Source: Thermoplasmata archaeon (GTDB taxonomy: Archaea > Thermoplasmatota > Thermoplasmata > Lutacidiplasmatales > UBA184). From it: a stretch of DNA of 17,396 nt. A program made the position numbers and the translations under genes. Below the pieces are notes generated by a model. That model had not been told where the DNA came from. It saw only the letters and a list, made by a program, of their open reading frames with translations, and did not search any database. The stretch covers positions 1-17,396 of the forward strand of contig JAKATE010000026.1 of assembly GCA_021828085.1 (NCBI GenBank), given 5' to 3'. Position 1 is the first letter of the stretch; the number at the start of each line of letters is the position of its first letter. Of the stretch, positions 1 through 7,253 are shown piece by piece.

Positions 1-1630
1 ATCTATCGGGGTTGAGCCGGAGCGCCTCGTCGAACGCGTCCAGCGCCTCGGAAGGCCGGCCGAGGGCGGTGAGGGCCTCTCCCCGGCGCACCAGCCAGGG
101 GACCTCGTGGGGTCGCTCGCTGAGCGCCCGGTCGATCGCCTCGAGAGCCGGCTCGGGCCGGGAGAGGCGAAGGAGCGCCTCGCCCAGGAGACCCTCGGCC
201 AGGGCATCGTTGGGAACCTCGGAGACCAGCCTCCTCAGCTGCCGCTCGGCCGGAAGGGGCCGGCCCAGGCGGAGCAAGAGCTCGGAGAAGGAACGCAACA
301 GCGCCGGATCGTTCCGGTCGAAGGCGAGCAGGCCGGCGATCACCTCGAGCGCCTCCCCGTCGCGGTCCTGCCGGAGGAGCTCCTGGGCGAGCCGGACCCC
401 CTCGCCCGGGATGGAAAGGTCCTGCCCGTGCAGCCGTCCGAGCGCCTCGCGCCTCGAATCCAAGAGGTCGGAACGGTTCGGCTCGAGCTCGAGCGCGCGC
501 TGGAGCGCCTCGTAGGCGAGGGGGTAGTCCTCGTGCTCGGTGGCGGCGCGCGCCAGCTCGACCCAGGCCCCAGCGGACTCCCCGTCGATCTCGTGGGAGT
601 GGGCCAGGGCCTGGCCCTGCTCCCTCCAGATTTCGCTGTCGAGCGGAAGGATCCGGTGGGCCTGCCGGAGGGACTCGTAGGCCTTCGCGGGATCCCCTTC
701 GCGCAGCTGGAGCTTCCCCAGCTCATAGAGGAGGTCCGGCGAGCGGGGATGCGAGCGGAGGGCGGTCTCGAGCACCCTTCGCGCCTCCTCGGGGGCCCCG
801 CGCGAGGAGAGGAGGGCGGCCCAGCGCATCGCGCTCGGCGCGTGACCGGGATCGAGGGTGAGCGCCCGACGGTAGGCGGTCTCGGCCTGGGAGCGGAGGC
901 CCTGGCGCTCGCGGGTCCGGCCGAGCTCGTGCCAGGCCTCCACGTTCCGCGGCTCGAGCTCGCTGGCCCGGGCGTAGGCGCCTTCCGCGACCTTCCAGCT
1001 CTGGCGGCGCACCGCGAGGGCGCCGTTGAGCATCTGCCCGGGGGCGAAGTTCGGGGCGAGGCGGATCGCCCGCTGCACCGCGGGGAGGGCCCGCTCGTCC
1101 TCCCCCAGCCGGGTCAGGACCTCCCCGAGGGCCAGCCAACCGTCCCGGTCATCCGGGTGCTCCTCGAGATACCGCTGCCAGGCCCGTTCGGCCTGCCTCG
1201 GGCTTCCCGCCCGACCTAAGGAGAGCGCGTGGATCCTCTCCACGTCCACCGGAGGGGCGACCCCCAGCGAATGGATGAGCTCGGCTGCGTCGGCGGCCTC
1301 GGCGTAGGCCCCGCTCAGATAGGCGGCCCGGGCCCGACCGGCCCAAAGCTGGGCATCGTCGGGATGCGCCCCCAGGAGGCGGCGGGAGAGCGCGAGCGCG
1401 GCGCGGGGCTCCTGTTGCACCCACCGGGTCTCCAGCGCGGCCCGGGCCATCCCTTCGTCCTGCGGATACCGCTGGACCCCTTCCGCGGCGAGCGTCGCCG
1501 CCTCCCTCTCCCGGCCGGAGCTGAGGAGCTCGCGCACCTGGGAGGCGAGCTCGTCGGCGCGCGGGGGGGGGCTACGGCCTTCCGGGGCGTGGCCCACTTC
1601 CGGGGCCCCGGGGGCTTCGGGAGGGCTCAT
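1..1630 (-). CDS. TPR-repeat protein (C-terminus cut by window edge)
   Basis: The reading frame is open from an ATG at 1630 to the left edge, giving 543 residues and no stop, so the C-terminus lies outside the window. After a Pro-rich start (about residues 1-25) the protein is almost entirely tetratricopeptide repeats. Repeat helices with the usual W/L-G-Y/A-P spacing are clear near residues 165-195 (WLALGEVLTRLGED), 233-262 (WHELGRTRERQG), 300-330 (LYELGKLQLREGD) and again at the end of the visible part. No signal peptide, membrane segment or catalytic domain is visible, so it is probably a cytoplasmic protein-binding scaffold. It lies 29 nt downstream of the cdc6 gene on the same strand and has a TATA-like box of its own over the cdc6 stop codon. 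The partner is unknown. Confidence 0.85.
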   Translation of the reverse strand, partial: MSPPEAPGAPEVGHAPEGRSPPPRADELASQVRELLSSGREREAATLAAEGVQRYPQDEGMARAALETRWVQQEPRAALALSRRLLGAHPDDAQLWAGRARAAYLSGAYAEAADAAELIHSLGVAPPVDVERIHALSLGRAGSPRQAERAWQRYLEEHPDDRDGWLALGEVLTRLGEDERALPAVQRAIRLAPNFAPGQMLNGALAVRRQSWKVAEGAYARASELEPRNVEAWHELGRTRERQGLRSQAETAYRRALTLDPGHAPSAMRWAALLSSRGAPEEARRVLETALRSHPRSPDLLYELGKLQLREGDPAKAYESLRQAHRILPLDSEIWREQGQALAHSHEIDGESAGAWVELARAATEHEDYPLAYEALQRALELEPNRSDLLDSRREALGRLHGQDLSIPGEGVRLAQELLRQDRDGEALEVIAGLLAFDRNDPALLRSFSELLLRLGRPLPAERQLRRLVSEVPNDALAEGLLGEALLRLSRPEPALEAIDRALSERPHEVPWLVRRGEALTALGRPSEALDAFDEALRLNPDR

Positions 1631-1656
1631 GGTCTCCTTCTGGGAGAGGCCTCCCC

Positions 1657-1664
1657 CTTTTAAG
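1657..1664 (-). promoter_or_regulatory. TATA-like box for the TPR gene, overlapping the cdc6 stop codon
   Basis: CTTAAAAG on the minus strand lies about 30 nt before the TPR start codon at 1630, close to the archaeal TATA-to-start spacing. Its TAA is also the stop codon of the upstream cdc6 gene. A purine-rich GGAG lies 3 nt before the ATG, so translation may use a short leader. Confidence 0.5.
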
Positions 1665-2802
1665 ACAGTCGAGGCCCCGCCCGACCGAGCCTCTCCTGCA
1701 GGACCAGCTCGAGCAGGCTCACGGGCATCTCGTCCTGGCTCACCTTCGCCGCCTGGCCAGGCCCTTGCGGGTCCACGTTCACCAGCCCCTCGCGCTCCAG
1801 GGCCTTGACCGTCCGCCAGAACGTGACGCGGCTCTGGGCCTGGGTGCCGAACTCCTCGGCCACCGTTGCGTAGGTGCTCCGGACCCGGTCGAGCCCCACC
1901 CAGGAGCCCGGCGACTTGAGGGTGCGAGCGAGCGCGAGGAGCACGAGCAGCGCATGGGGGGAGAGCCCCTCCAGCTTCCCCTCCGTGAAAGTCGGATAGA
2001 GCGAGGCCTTCGCCCAGCGCACGTCCTCGGCACCGATCTCCGAACCCCCGCGCTGCTCGGCCCGCCGTGCCGCCCCTTCGAGGAGCTCCAGGGCCAGTCG
2101 GGCGTCCGACTGGGGTGCGGCCACCCGAGCGATCTGCGTCGCGACGTCCGGGGAGAGCGAGCCCGGGCGGAGCGCAGCTTCCCCCCGCGCGAGCAGGATG
2201 TCCGTGAGCGCCTCGAGCGAGTAGGGAGGGAGGTGCAGCCGGTGCGTGACGCCGAAACCGCTCCTCGTCGCAGGGTCGAGCAGCGGGAGGACATCCTGGG
2301 GAGCGATCAGGAGCAGGCTCAGCCGGCCCAGGCCCACCTCGGGACCCCGGGTCAAGAGGTAGACCAGGCGGGTCCCCTGCCGGAAGAGCGAGGTCACCTC
2401 GTCAAGGATGACGAGCAGGTTCCCTTCCACCCGGCGGAGCCCCGCCTCGAGCGTGTCCACCATCTCCGGGAGGGAGTAGCCCCGGTCCGGCAGGGGGTAG
2501 CCCACGCCCTTCAGCAGTTCGAGGAGCACGGTCCGGTCGCTGTTGCGCCGCCAGCAGTTCACGTAGAGGGTCCGGTAGTTCCCGTACCTCGCGCTGGCGA
2601 GCTCCCGCTGGAGCTTCTGGGCCATGACGGTCTTCCCGCTCCCGATCCCGCCGGTGAGCAGCTGCGACCAGCCCCGCTTCCCCGTGGCGGCCTGGGCGAA
2701 CCTGTCGCGCAGGAGCTTGAGCTCGGCCTCCCGGTGCGGGAGGGACTCCGGCACGTAGCTCGCCTCGAGGGCCTCCTCCCGCAGGACGATCCGGTCGGTC
2801 AA
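1660..2802 (-). CDS. cdc6: Orc1/Cdc6-family AAA+ ATPase, divergent paralogue
   Basis: This 380-residue protein has the Orc1/Cdc6 layout: Walker A GGIGSGKT (51-58), Walker B LLVILDEV (129-136), an LPPYSLEALTDIL segment (191-203) matching the family's PY motif, a sensor-2 region SDARLALELL, and a C-terminal winged-helix domain (about 290-380). Family members bind origins and load MCM in archaea, or act as regulatory paralogues. I chose the TTG at 2802 because homology begins at its second residue, GGAGGG lies 4 nt upstream, and it overlaps the tmk stop (TTGA); the frame stays open further upstream but reads low-complexity Pro/Arg/Gly sequence inside tmk. Oddities: the usual sensor-1 Asn is replaced (LLLIAPQD) and DEVD is DEVT. 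No AT-rich origin or ORB-like repeats are seen nearby, so an initiator role is uncertain. Confidence 0.85.
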   Translation of the reverse strand: MTDRIVLREEALEASYVPESLPHREAELKLLRDRFAQAATGKRGWSQLLTGGIGSGKTVMAQKLQRELASARYGNYRTLYVNCWRRNSDRTVLLELLKGVGYPLPDRGYSLPEMVDTLEAGLRRVEGNLLVILDEVTSLFRQGTRLVYLLTRGPEVGLGRLSLLLIAPQDVLPLLDPATRSGFGVTHRLHLPPYSLEALTDILLARGEAALRPGSLSPDVATQIARVAAPQSDARLALELLEGAARRAEQRGGSEIGAEDVRWAKASLYPTFTEGKLEGLSPHALLVLLALARTLKSPGSWVGLDRVRSTYATVAEEFGTQAQSRVTFWRTVKALEREGLVNVDPQGPGQAAKVSQDEMPVSLLELVLQERLGRAGPRLS

Positions 2803-3413
2803 CGCTCCCTCCAACGCTCTTGGAGGACGGTGAGCGCGGCCTCCTCCACCTCGGGGAGGGAGAGGGAGGCGTCCAGGCGCAGCAGCTCGCGGGGAGAGGC
2901 GCGGGCGAGGCGGCGGTACTCCCGGGAGACCCGCTCGAGCGTCCGGCGGTTCTCCCACGGCGTCCTCCGGGCCGAGCGCTCGGCCAGCCGCCGAAGGGCC
3001 AGCGGTACGGGGAGGTCGAGCCAGAGCGCGAACGCCGGGCGGGCCGCGAGGGCCCCGAGCGTGGCGACGAGCGCCCGCCGGTCGGCCGGGGCGAGGCCCG
3101 GCCCCTGGAAAGCGAGGGTGGAGAAGATTGAGCGGTCGGAGAGGACGAGCCGTCCTTCCTCGACCTCGCGCTCGATCCTCCCGCGGGCGAGCGCATGGTC
3201 GAGGGCGAAGGCGCTGGCCGCGAGCCCCGTCTCCCCCCGCGCGCTGGCCCGGGAGGCCAGGGAGACGAGCCAGGGGTCCCGCGGCTGGTGCCAGGGGACG
3301 ATCGGGACGCCCTCCCGACGCAGTCGACGGGCGAGACGTGGGAGGAGCGTGGTCTTCCCGGCGCCATCGATGCCTTCGAGGGCCACGAAGAGCCCCTTCC
3401 TCCCCCGCCCCAT
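2799..3413 (-). CDS. tmk: Thymidylate kinase (dTMP kinase)
   Basis: The protein has 204 residues, the usual length for dTMP kinases, which phosphorylate dTMP to dTDP with ATP for DNA synthesis in the cytoplasm. The P-loop ALEGIDGAGKTT (11-22) is the standard Tmk form. HQPRDP (42-47) stands where TREP-like substrate residues usually lie, and DRSIFSTLAFQG (93-104) corresponds to the DRY motif region, with Ser in place of Tyr. An Arg-rich stretch near 142-157 (RRLAERSARRTPWENR) fits the LID region. The ATG at 3413 lies 2 nt after the stop of the upstream hydrolase and puts the P-loop at the expected distance from the N-terminus. The stop overlaps the cdc6 start. Placement between tbp and cdc6 links nucleotide supply with replication and transcription genes. 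Confidence 0.9.
   Translation of the reverse strand: MGRGRKGLFVALEGIDGAGKTTLLPRLARRLRREGVPIVPWHQPRDPWLVSLASRASARGETGLAASAFALDHALARGRIEREVEEGRLVLSDRSIFSTLAFQGPGLAPADRRALVATLGALAARPAFALWLDLPVPLALRRLAERSARRTPWENRRTLERVSREYRRLARASPRELLRLDASLSLPEVEEAALTVLQERWRER
2807..2812 (-). promoter_or_regulatory. Shine-Dalgarno supporting the TTG start of cdc6
   Basis: GGAGGG on the minus strand lies 4 nt before TTG 2802. It sits inside the last codons of tmk, and with the TTGA overlap it indicates translational coupling. It decides the start, because the frame is open far upstream. Confidence 0.6.
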
Positions 3414-3415
3414 CC

Positions 3416-4336
3416 CTACCCTGCGGGCCTTGCTGCGGGGAAGTGAAAGGGTTCCGGGCGGCGGAGGTCGAGGCCGTAGAGTTTCTGCGGCCCTTCGACG
3501 AAGGGGATGGAGAGCGAGCGGACGAGCCCCTCGCGCTCCCCTTCCGTGGAGGCGGCCCGCCAGAGCTCCCGCACGCGCTTCGGCACGGTCTCGAGCGACA
3601 TCACCGCCCCGGGACGCGCGGGGTCGTCGAGGTAGTCGGTCTCGAGGAACCAGGGGCCCGGGTCGGCGAGGGCCTCGCGGAGGACCTCCTTCCGGGCGAG
3701 GAACGACGGGGTGATCCCGAAGCGCTCCGTGGGCGGGCGGTATGGTCGCGCGTAGTGCTTGACGAGATGGTCCGGTGAGATCCCCTCCTGTCCGGCCATG
3801 CCCCCCAGCCTCCGGTAGCCCTCGGGCAGGAGCTCCTCCGTATGAAGCACGAGGGGGCATCCGAGGTCCCGGGCCATCCCGATCGCCGCGCGGAGGATGC
3901 GCTCCAGCGCCTCGGAGGTCCTCGCGTCGACGGGGAAGTGCGCGCTCCCCACCTCCCCGAGGGCCACCGCCCGCTCGTCCTCGACGTAGCTGGCGGCGAG
4001 CGACATCGCCTCGAGCTGAAGGGCCTCGGCACGCAGGATCCCGAGCGTCTCCGCCTGGCGGAGCAGGTCGACCGGGTACGGGGCGACCACGGGGTGGGCC
4101 CGGACGCCGCATTCGCGCTCCACCCGGCGGGCGAGCTCCACCGTGAGGTCGAACTGCTCCCGGTACCCCTCGCGGGTGGTGGGCGGGCCGGGGCCATAGT
4201 CCTGGGTGGCGAGGAAGAGGTCCGTCCCGCCGGCAGCGGCGAAGCGCCGGACGGACTCGAGCCCGGCCGGCCCGGGCCGGAGATGCATGTGATGGTCGAC
4301 GATGGGGAGGGGGAAGGGGACGCTCGCCGGCTCCAT
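3416..4336 (-). CDS. TatD-like metal-dependent hydrolase (COG1099 type)
   Basis: This 306-residue TIM-barrel amidohydrolase resembles the archaeal COG1099 family, a TatD relative with no firmly known substrate. Likely metal ligands are the HxH pair H16/H18 in DHHMH, E128 in ALGEVG, H165 in VLHTEE and D234 in LETDYLDDP. H194 (VKHYA) may also contribute. ETDYLDDP together with LHTEE is characteristic of this group rather than of classical TatD nucleases. No signal peptide is seen, so it is cytoplasmic. The ATG at 4336 lies 16 nt after the tbp stop, and its own stop lies 2 nt before tmk, so it is embedded in the tbp-tmk-cdc6 run. That context hints at nucleic-acid or nucleotide metabolism, but this is only inference. 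Confidence 0.8.
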   Translation of the reverse strand: MEPASVPFPLPIVDHHMHLRPGPAGLESVRRFAAAGGTDLFLATQDYGPGPPTTREGYREQFDLTVELARRVERECGVRAHPVVAPYPVDLLRQAETLGILRAEALQLEAMSLAASYVEDERAVALGEVGSAHFPVDARTSEALERILRAAIGMARDLGCPLVLHTEELLPEGYRRLGGMAGQEGISPDHLVKHYARPYRPPTERFGITPSFLARKEVLREALADPGPWFLETDYLDDPARPGAVMSLETVPKRVRELWRAASTEGEREGLVRSLSIPFVEGPQKLYGLDLRRPEPFHFPAARPAG

Positions 4337-4352
4337 CCGAGGAGGGCGCGCC

Positions 4353-4901
4353 CTAACGGAGGAGCCCGGCCCCCTGGAGCTCCTGGGTGATCTTCTGGAC
4401 CGCGACCTCGACGTCGGAGGGCTTGCGCGCGCCGGTGCAGACGAGCTTGCCGCTCCCGAAGAGGAGCACCACCACGCGGGGGTCCTCGATCCGGCAGACG
4501 AGTCCCGGGAACTGCTCGGGCTCGTACTCGACGCGCTCGAGGCCGAGGGTGACGGCGATGGCGTTGAGATTGATCTCGCTCTCGAGGTCGGAGGAGGCGA
4601 CGATGTTCTGGACCTCGATCTTGGGGCGGGTGTTGACCTTCTGCCCGGCCTTGCGGATCTGCTGGGCGACCTTGTGGATGGACTCCTCCACCTCGGCCAT
4701 GCTCTTCGCGCCGGTGCAGACGACCTTACCGCTCCGGAAGAGGAGGATGGCGGTCTTCGGCAGCTTCAACCGGTAGATGAGCCCCGGGAACTGCTCGGGC
4801 TCATATTCGGCACCGTCGAGCGCGAGGGCGATGGACTGGAGATCGAGCTCGTCGCCCAGGGAGGTGGAGGCGACCACGTTCTCGATTCGGATCTTGGCCA
4901 T
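4353..4901 (-). CDS. tbp: TATA-box-binding protein (TBP)
   Basis: TBP recognises archaeal TATA boxes and recruits TFB and RNA polymerase. The 182-residue protein is the standard pair of direct repeats, about 1-92 and 94-182. Each carries EYEPEQFPGL (32-41 and 125-134) and a GKxVCTGA strand (58-65 and 151-158). The Phe residues expected to kink DNA are F38/F55 and F131/F148. There is no acidic C-terminal tail; the protein ends soon after the last helix. The ATG at 4901 lies about 25 nt from the centre of a strong TATA box, so the transcript is probably leaderless. It is the first gene of a minus-strand run with a TatD-like hydrolase, tmk and cdc6. Confidence 0.97.
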   Translation of the reverse strand: MAKIRIENVVASTSLGDELDLQSIALALDGAEYEPEQFPGLIYRLKLPKTAILLFRSGKVVCTGAKSMAEVEESIHKVAQQIRKAGQKVNTRPKIEVQNIVASSDLESEINLNAIAVTLGLERVEYEPEQFPGLVCRIEDPRVVVLLFGSGKLVCTGARKPSDVEVAVQKITQELQGAGLLR

Positions 4902-4908
4902 CTAGGGC

Positions 4909-4922
4909 GGCCCCGAGGGGCC
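4909..4922. repeat. 14-bp inverted repeat directly downstream of the tbp TATA box
   Basis: GGCCCCGAGGGGCC is a perfect 6-bp inverted repeat around a 2-bp centre. It abuts the TATA box and lies between it and the tbp start codon. In that position a bound regulator would block initiation. It may equally be chance in GC-rich DNA. Confidence 0.45.
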
Positions 4923-4930
4923 TATTTAAA
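4923..4930 (-). promoter_or_regulatory. TATA box of the tbp operon
   Basis: TTTAAATA on the minus strand is centred about 25 nt before the tbp ATG, placing transcription start at or beside the start codon. The core TTTAAA is self-complementary and could also serve rightward transcription toward the gene at 5076, though that would give a leader over 100 nt. A second AT-rich patch, CTTAAAGA, lies just upstream (about 4936-4943). Confidence 0.65.
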
Positions 4931-5006
4931 TTGGGTCTTTAAGCTTTTCCTTTCGCAGGGTCCGGCCAGTGCCTTCCGTACCGTCCGAGGGGGTCCTCCC
5001 GTGGGA

Positions 5007-5030
5007 GCCGCCGGTCCTGGGCTCGGCGGC
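5007..5030 (+). repeat. Hairpin in the possible leader of the Cys-rich gene
   Basis: GCCGCCG at 5007-5013 is the exact reverse complement of CGGCGGC at 5024-5030, with a 10-nt loop. It lies 45 nt before the GTG start at 5076. If transcription starts near 4950 this would be in the 5' leader. No riboswitch class is recognised. Confidence 0.3.
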
Positions 5031-5075
5031 AGGGAGATGTAGTCGGTCCCCGCTCCGCCGTCGAGCGGCCGTCCT

Positions 5076-6443
5076 GTGTCCATCCTTCCCCGCGCCGTAC
5101 CGCGAGCGGTCCGTCCGAGGAGGCACCCCGTTCGGCGGCTCTGGCTGCCCGGGGCCTTGGGCCTCCTCCTTCTCGTCTCCCTCGCCGGACCGGCCGCCAC
5201 GGCGGCGGCGCCCTCCCCGGCCCGCGCATCGGCGCCCGCGGTGGGCAGCTGCGATCCCACCACCGGGGAATGCACCTCGATGCAGCTCGAGGGGCCCTGG
5301 TTCCCGGACGAGCTCTCCGTCCCGGGGCTCACGAGCGACCCTGTCACCGCGAACATGCTGGCGAAGACCTTCGTCGGGGCTCCCCCCTACTCGTACAACC
5401 TCGACTGCGGCCAGGCGTACGGCGCCCTGGGACTCCCCCTCGACTGGAACCTTTCCGCTCCGCCGCCTCCCGGCTACTGCGACTTCGGGAAGGGCCCCCA
5501 ATCCTCCGGGAACGACCCTGCCTTCTCGATCTGGGACTCGCAGGCGCTCCCCACCGGCGCGATCGTGGTGGCGAACGATTCCCCGGCCGGCTTCAACGGG
5601 GCGATCGGCTCGTGCATCCCCGCCGGGGGTCTCGCGGACTACGACTGCGGGGCCCGCACGATCTCCACCCTCGACCTCTGCGCCAACGACACCCAGCCTC
5701 CGAGCCTCGAGCCCGTGGTGAACTGTCCGGGCTGGTTCTCGGTCTATCTCACCGTGACGCTCTCCAGCTGGGACAACGGGACCATCGAGGCGAGCGCGAC
5801 GCCGGTCTGCGGAGGGGGAGGATGCCCGGGGGATTTCTGCTCCGGGGTCGGCTGTCAACCACAACCCTTACCGGTGCTGTACGACTGGTTCGTGTACAGC
5901 TGCCCCTCCGTCGAGGCGGGCAGCACCTCCGCCCCCTCGACGTGTACCGCCTCCACCCCTTACCGGAACGACTTCCCTCTCCAGGACCTTCCGCCGGACT
6001 CCGAGTCCCCGAGCTCCAATCCGGGCTGGACGGAGGCGGCCAGGGACTCCGCGGGGTTCTCCTGGCAACTGGACGAGGCCACGAGCCGCCCGGACTGCTC
6101 GGTCTATCTGAGGTCGTTCTACGTCGGGGTCTACGCGGGGTGGAGCCTCTCCGGGGCCGGTTACTCCACCCAGTACGTCGCCATGTCGGCTATCCAGTTG
6201 GAGAACGCACCGGTCATCGTGGGAAGCCCGGGCTGCGCAGCCGCGGGCCCGACCCATCCTCCGGGGAGCCTCGGCGGCGCGCCGGCGGGCTGGCCCCCCT
6301 GGCTCCCCTGGCCATGGACCCTCCCGGCGGTAACGGCCGTCGGCATCGGCGTGACGGTCGTGGCGATCCGTGCCCGGGGTCCGCCACGGCGGAGTCGAAA
6401 GCTCGTGACCCCGGGCGGCTTTGGCCCCCCGGGACCCCGATAG
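5076..6443 (+). CDS. Secreted or surface-anchored Cys-rich protein, function unknown
   Basis: This 455-residue protein matches no family I recognise. An Arg-rich N-terminus (6-21) precedes a hydrophobic signal segment (22-45) with Ala-rich likely cleavage sites near 45-53. The C-terminus has a Pro/Gly/Trp-rich spacer (395-413), one hydrophobic helix (about 414-432) and a basic tail, the layout of a protein held to the outside of the membrane by its C-terminus. The outer part holds 16 cysteines (first C59, last C387), including closely spaced C245/C250/C255/C260, and four N-X-S/T sequons (N125, N167, N204, N234). The even cysteine count suggests disulfides, and a DUF929-VKOR pair lies about 5 kb downstream. 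The GTG start is the only usual start after an in-frame TAG at 5040 that keeps the signal peptide; no Shine-Dalgarno is seen. Confidence 0.8.
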   Translation: MSILPRAVPRAVRPRRHPVRRLWLPGALGLLLLVSLAGPAATAAAPSPARASAPAVGSCDPTTGECTSMQLEGPWFPDELSVPGLTSDPVTANMLAKTFVGAPPYSYNLDCGQAYGALGLPLDWNLSAPPPPGYCDFGKGPQSSGNDPAFSIWDSQALPTGAIVVANDSPAGFNGAIGSCIPAGGLADYDCGARTISTLDLCANDTQPPSLEPVVNCPGWFSVYLTVTLSSWDNGTIEASATPVCGGGGCPGDFCSGVGCQPQPLPVLYDWFVYSCPSVEAGSTSAPSTCTASTPYRNDFPLQDLPPDSESPSSNPGWTEAARDSAGFSWQLDEATSRPDCSVYLRSFYVGVYAGWSLSGAGYSTQYVAMSAIQLENAPVIVGSPGCAAAGPTHPPGSLGGAPAGWPPWLPWPWTLPAVTAVGIGVTVVAIRARGPPRRSRKLVTPGGFGPPGPR

Positions 6444-6524
6444 CGGGAGTCCTGCCGGGCCGCGGGGTGCTCGGCCGGACCTTGAGCTCGGCTCCCTTCC
6501 CCCGCGGTGACGTCAGGAAGAAAG

Positions 6525-7100
6525 ATGGATGAATCGGCGGCCCGCACTACATTCTCCACCCGATCCATGGAGCTACCACGCGAACTGGTCCCTGTGGTCC
6601 GCCTCGGCCAGAACGAGCAGGTGATCAACGTCTGGAGGGGGACGGGTGACGGACCCAGCGACGGAGGGTGGAAGCTCGACTGGGATGGGACGGAGTTCTT
6701 GGTTCTCACGAATTTCCGGATCCTCCTGGCCGAACACCAGGTCCTCCGGAGAGGGCTGATGAGAACCGACTGGAGGTGGGCGATCACGCTGGACCGGGAC
6801 CTGCGTTCGATACCGGCACCGGGGGTCAGGAAGGGCACCGTCGACGATGCGGCGGTGGTCGTGGCTGGTCGCAGCTTCCGCCTGACTGGCGACCCTCAGC
6901 CGGCGGCGGACGAGATCGGGTACGCGCGGGGCCGTCTCCTCCCCGCCGACGCGGTCGGGGAACCGGGGAGCGCTCCCTCGGGCTCGCCACCGGTGGTCAT
7001 CAAGGAGGTCGTGAAGGTCCGCTGCGGCTACTCTGGTTCGCTCAACCACGAGACCGAGAGGAAGTGCGGGGTCTGCGGGGCCCCGGTCGGCGCCCGTTAG
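6525..7100 (+). CDS. PH-like domain protein with degenerate C-terminal zinc ribbon
   Basis: About 191 residues if started at ATG 6525. GTG 6507 and ATG 6567 (beginning MELPREL) are also possible, and no clear TATA box decides between them; AGGA upstream mildly favours 6525. The central part, with TEFLVLTNFRILLAEHQ followed by WRWAITLDRDLRSI, resembles bacterial and archaeal PH-like (GRAM/bPH) domains. The C-terminus, VRCGYSGSLN then ERKCGVCGAP, is a zinc-ribbon pattern, but the second ligand of the first knuckle is Ser (CGYS instead of CxxC), leaving three cysteines. No membrane helix is seen. It follows the Cys-rich gene by 81 nt on the same strand. The function of this domain pair is unknown; a membrane- or protein-binding adaptor is a guess. 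Confidence 0.75.
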   Translation: MDESAARTTFSTRSMELPRELVPVVRLGQNEQVINVWRGTGDGPSDGGWKLDWDGTEFLVLTNFRILLAEHQVLRRGLMRTDWRWAITLDRDLRSIPAPGVRKGTVDDAAVVVAGRSFRLTGDPQPAADEIGYARGRLLPADAVGEPGSAPSGSPPVVIKEVVKVRCGYSGSLNHETERKCGVCGAPVGAR

Positions 7101-7172
7101 CCGGAGGGCTCGCTGCGGGGGTGTCCCCACCCCCGGGCCGGTACCCTCCTTCCTCCCTGCCCCGTGGACGGC

Positions 7173-7191
7173 CCGGGCGCCTTACGCCCGG
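7173..7191. repeat. GC-rich hairpin 1 in the 7101-7381 intergenic region
   Basis: CCGGGCG (7173-7179) and CGCCCGG (7185-7191) form a perfect 7-bp stem around the loop CCTTA. It lies 72 nt after the stop of the PH-like gene. There is no T-run, so it is not a typical terminator. Confidence 0.45.
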
Positions 7192-7196
7192 AGCTA

Positions 7197-7216
7197 CCCG
7201 GGCATCCCCGGGATGC
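7197..7216. repeat. Overlapping palindromes, hairpin 2 of the intergenic region
   Basis: CCCGGG occurs at 7197-7202 and 7207-7212 around CATC. Overlapping this, GCATCCC/GGGATGC (7202-7216) is a perfect 7-bp inverted repeat around one base. The two foldings exclude each other as hairpins. Confidence 0.4.
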
Positions 7217-7253
7217 GGGTCGGACCGAGGGAATTCGCGAGGATGACCCGGAG

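Noticed and set aside
1631..2802. Replication origin beside cdc6
   Set aside because: No AT-rich stretch or repeated ORB-like motif was seen around the gene; the flanks are coding and GC-rich.
2803..2958. N-terminal extension of Cdc6 from an upstream start
   Set aside because: The added 52 residues are Pro/Arg/Gly low complexity within the tmk gene, while TTG 2802 has a good Shine-Dalgarno and matches the start of homology.
1765..3714. A 649-codon open frame on the plus strand
   Set aside because: It lies antisense to cdc6, tmk and the hydrolase, all of which have clear family motifs. Its translation is low-complexity Arg/Gly/Pro/Glu, as expected for antisense frames in GC-rich DNA.
4302..5042. 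A 246-codon plus-strand frame with repeated acidic segments
   Set aside because: It is the exact antisense of tbp; its internal repetition merely mirrors the two TBP repeats.
5081..5140. Tat signal in the Cys-rich protein (an RR pair before the hydrophobic stretch)
   Set aside because: The RRLWLPG context lacks the rest of the twin-arginine consensus and several other Arg pairs lie nearby; a Sec-type signal explains it equally well.
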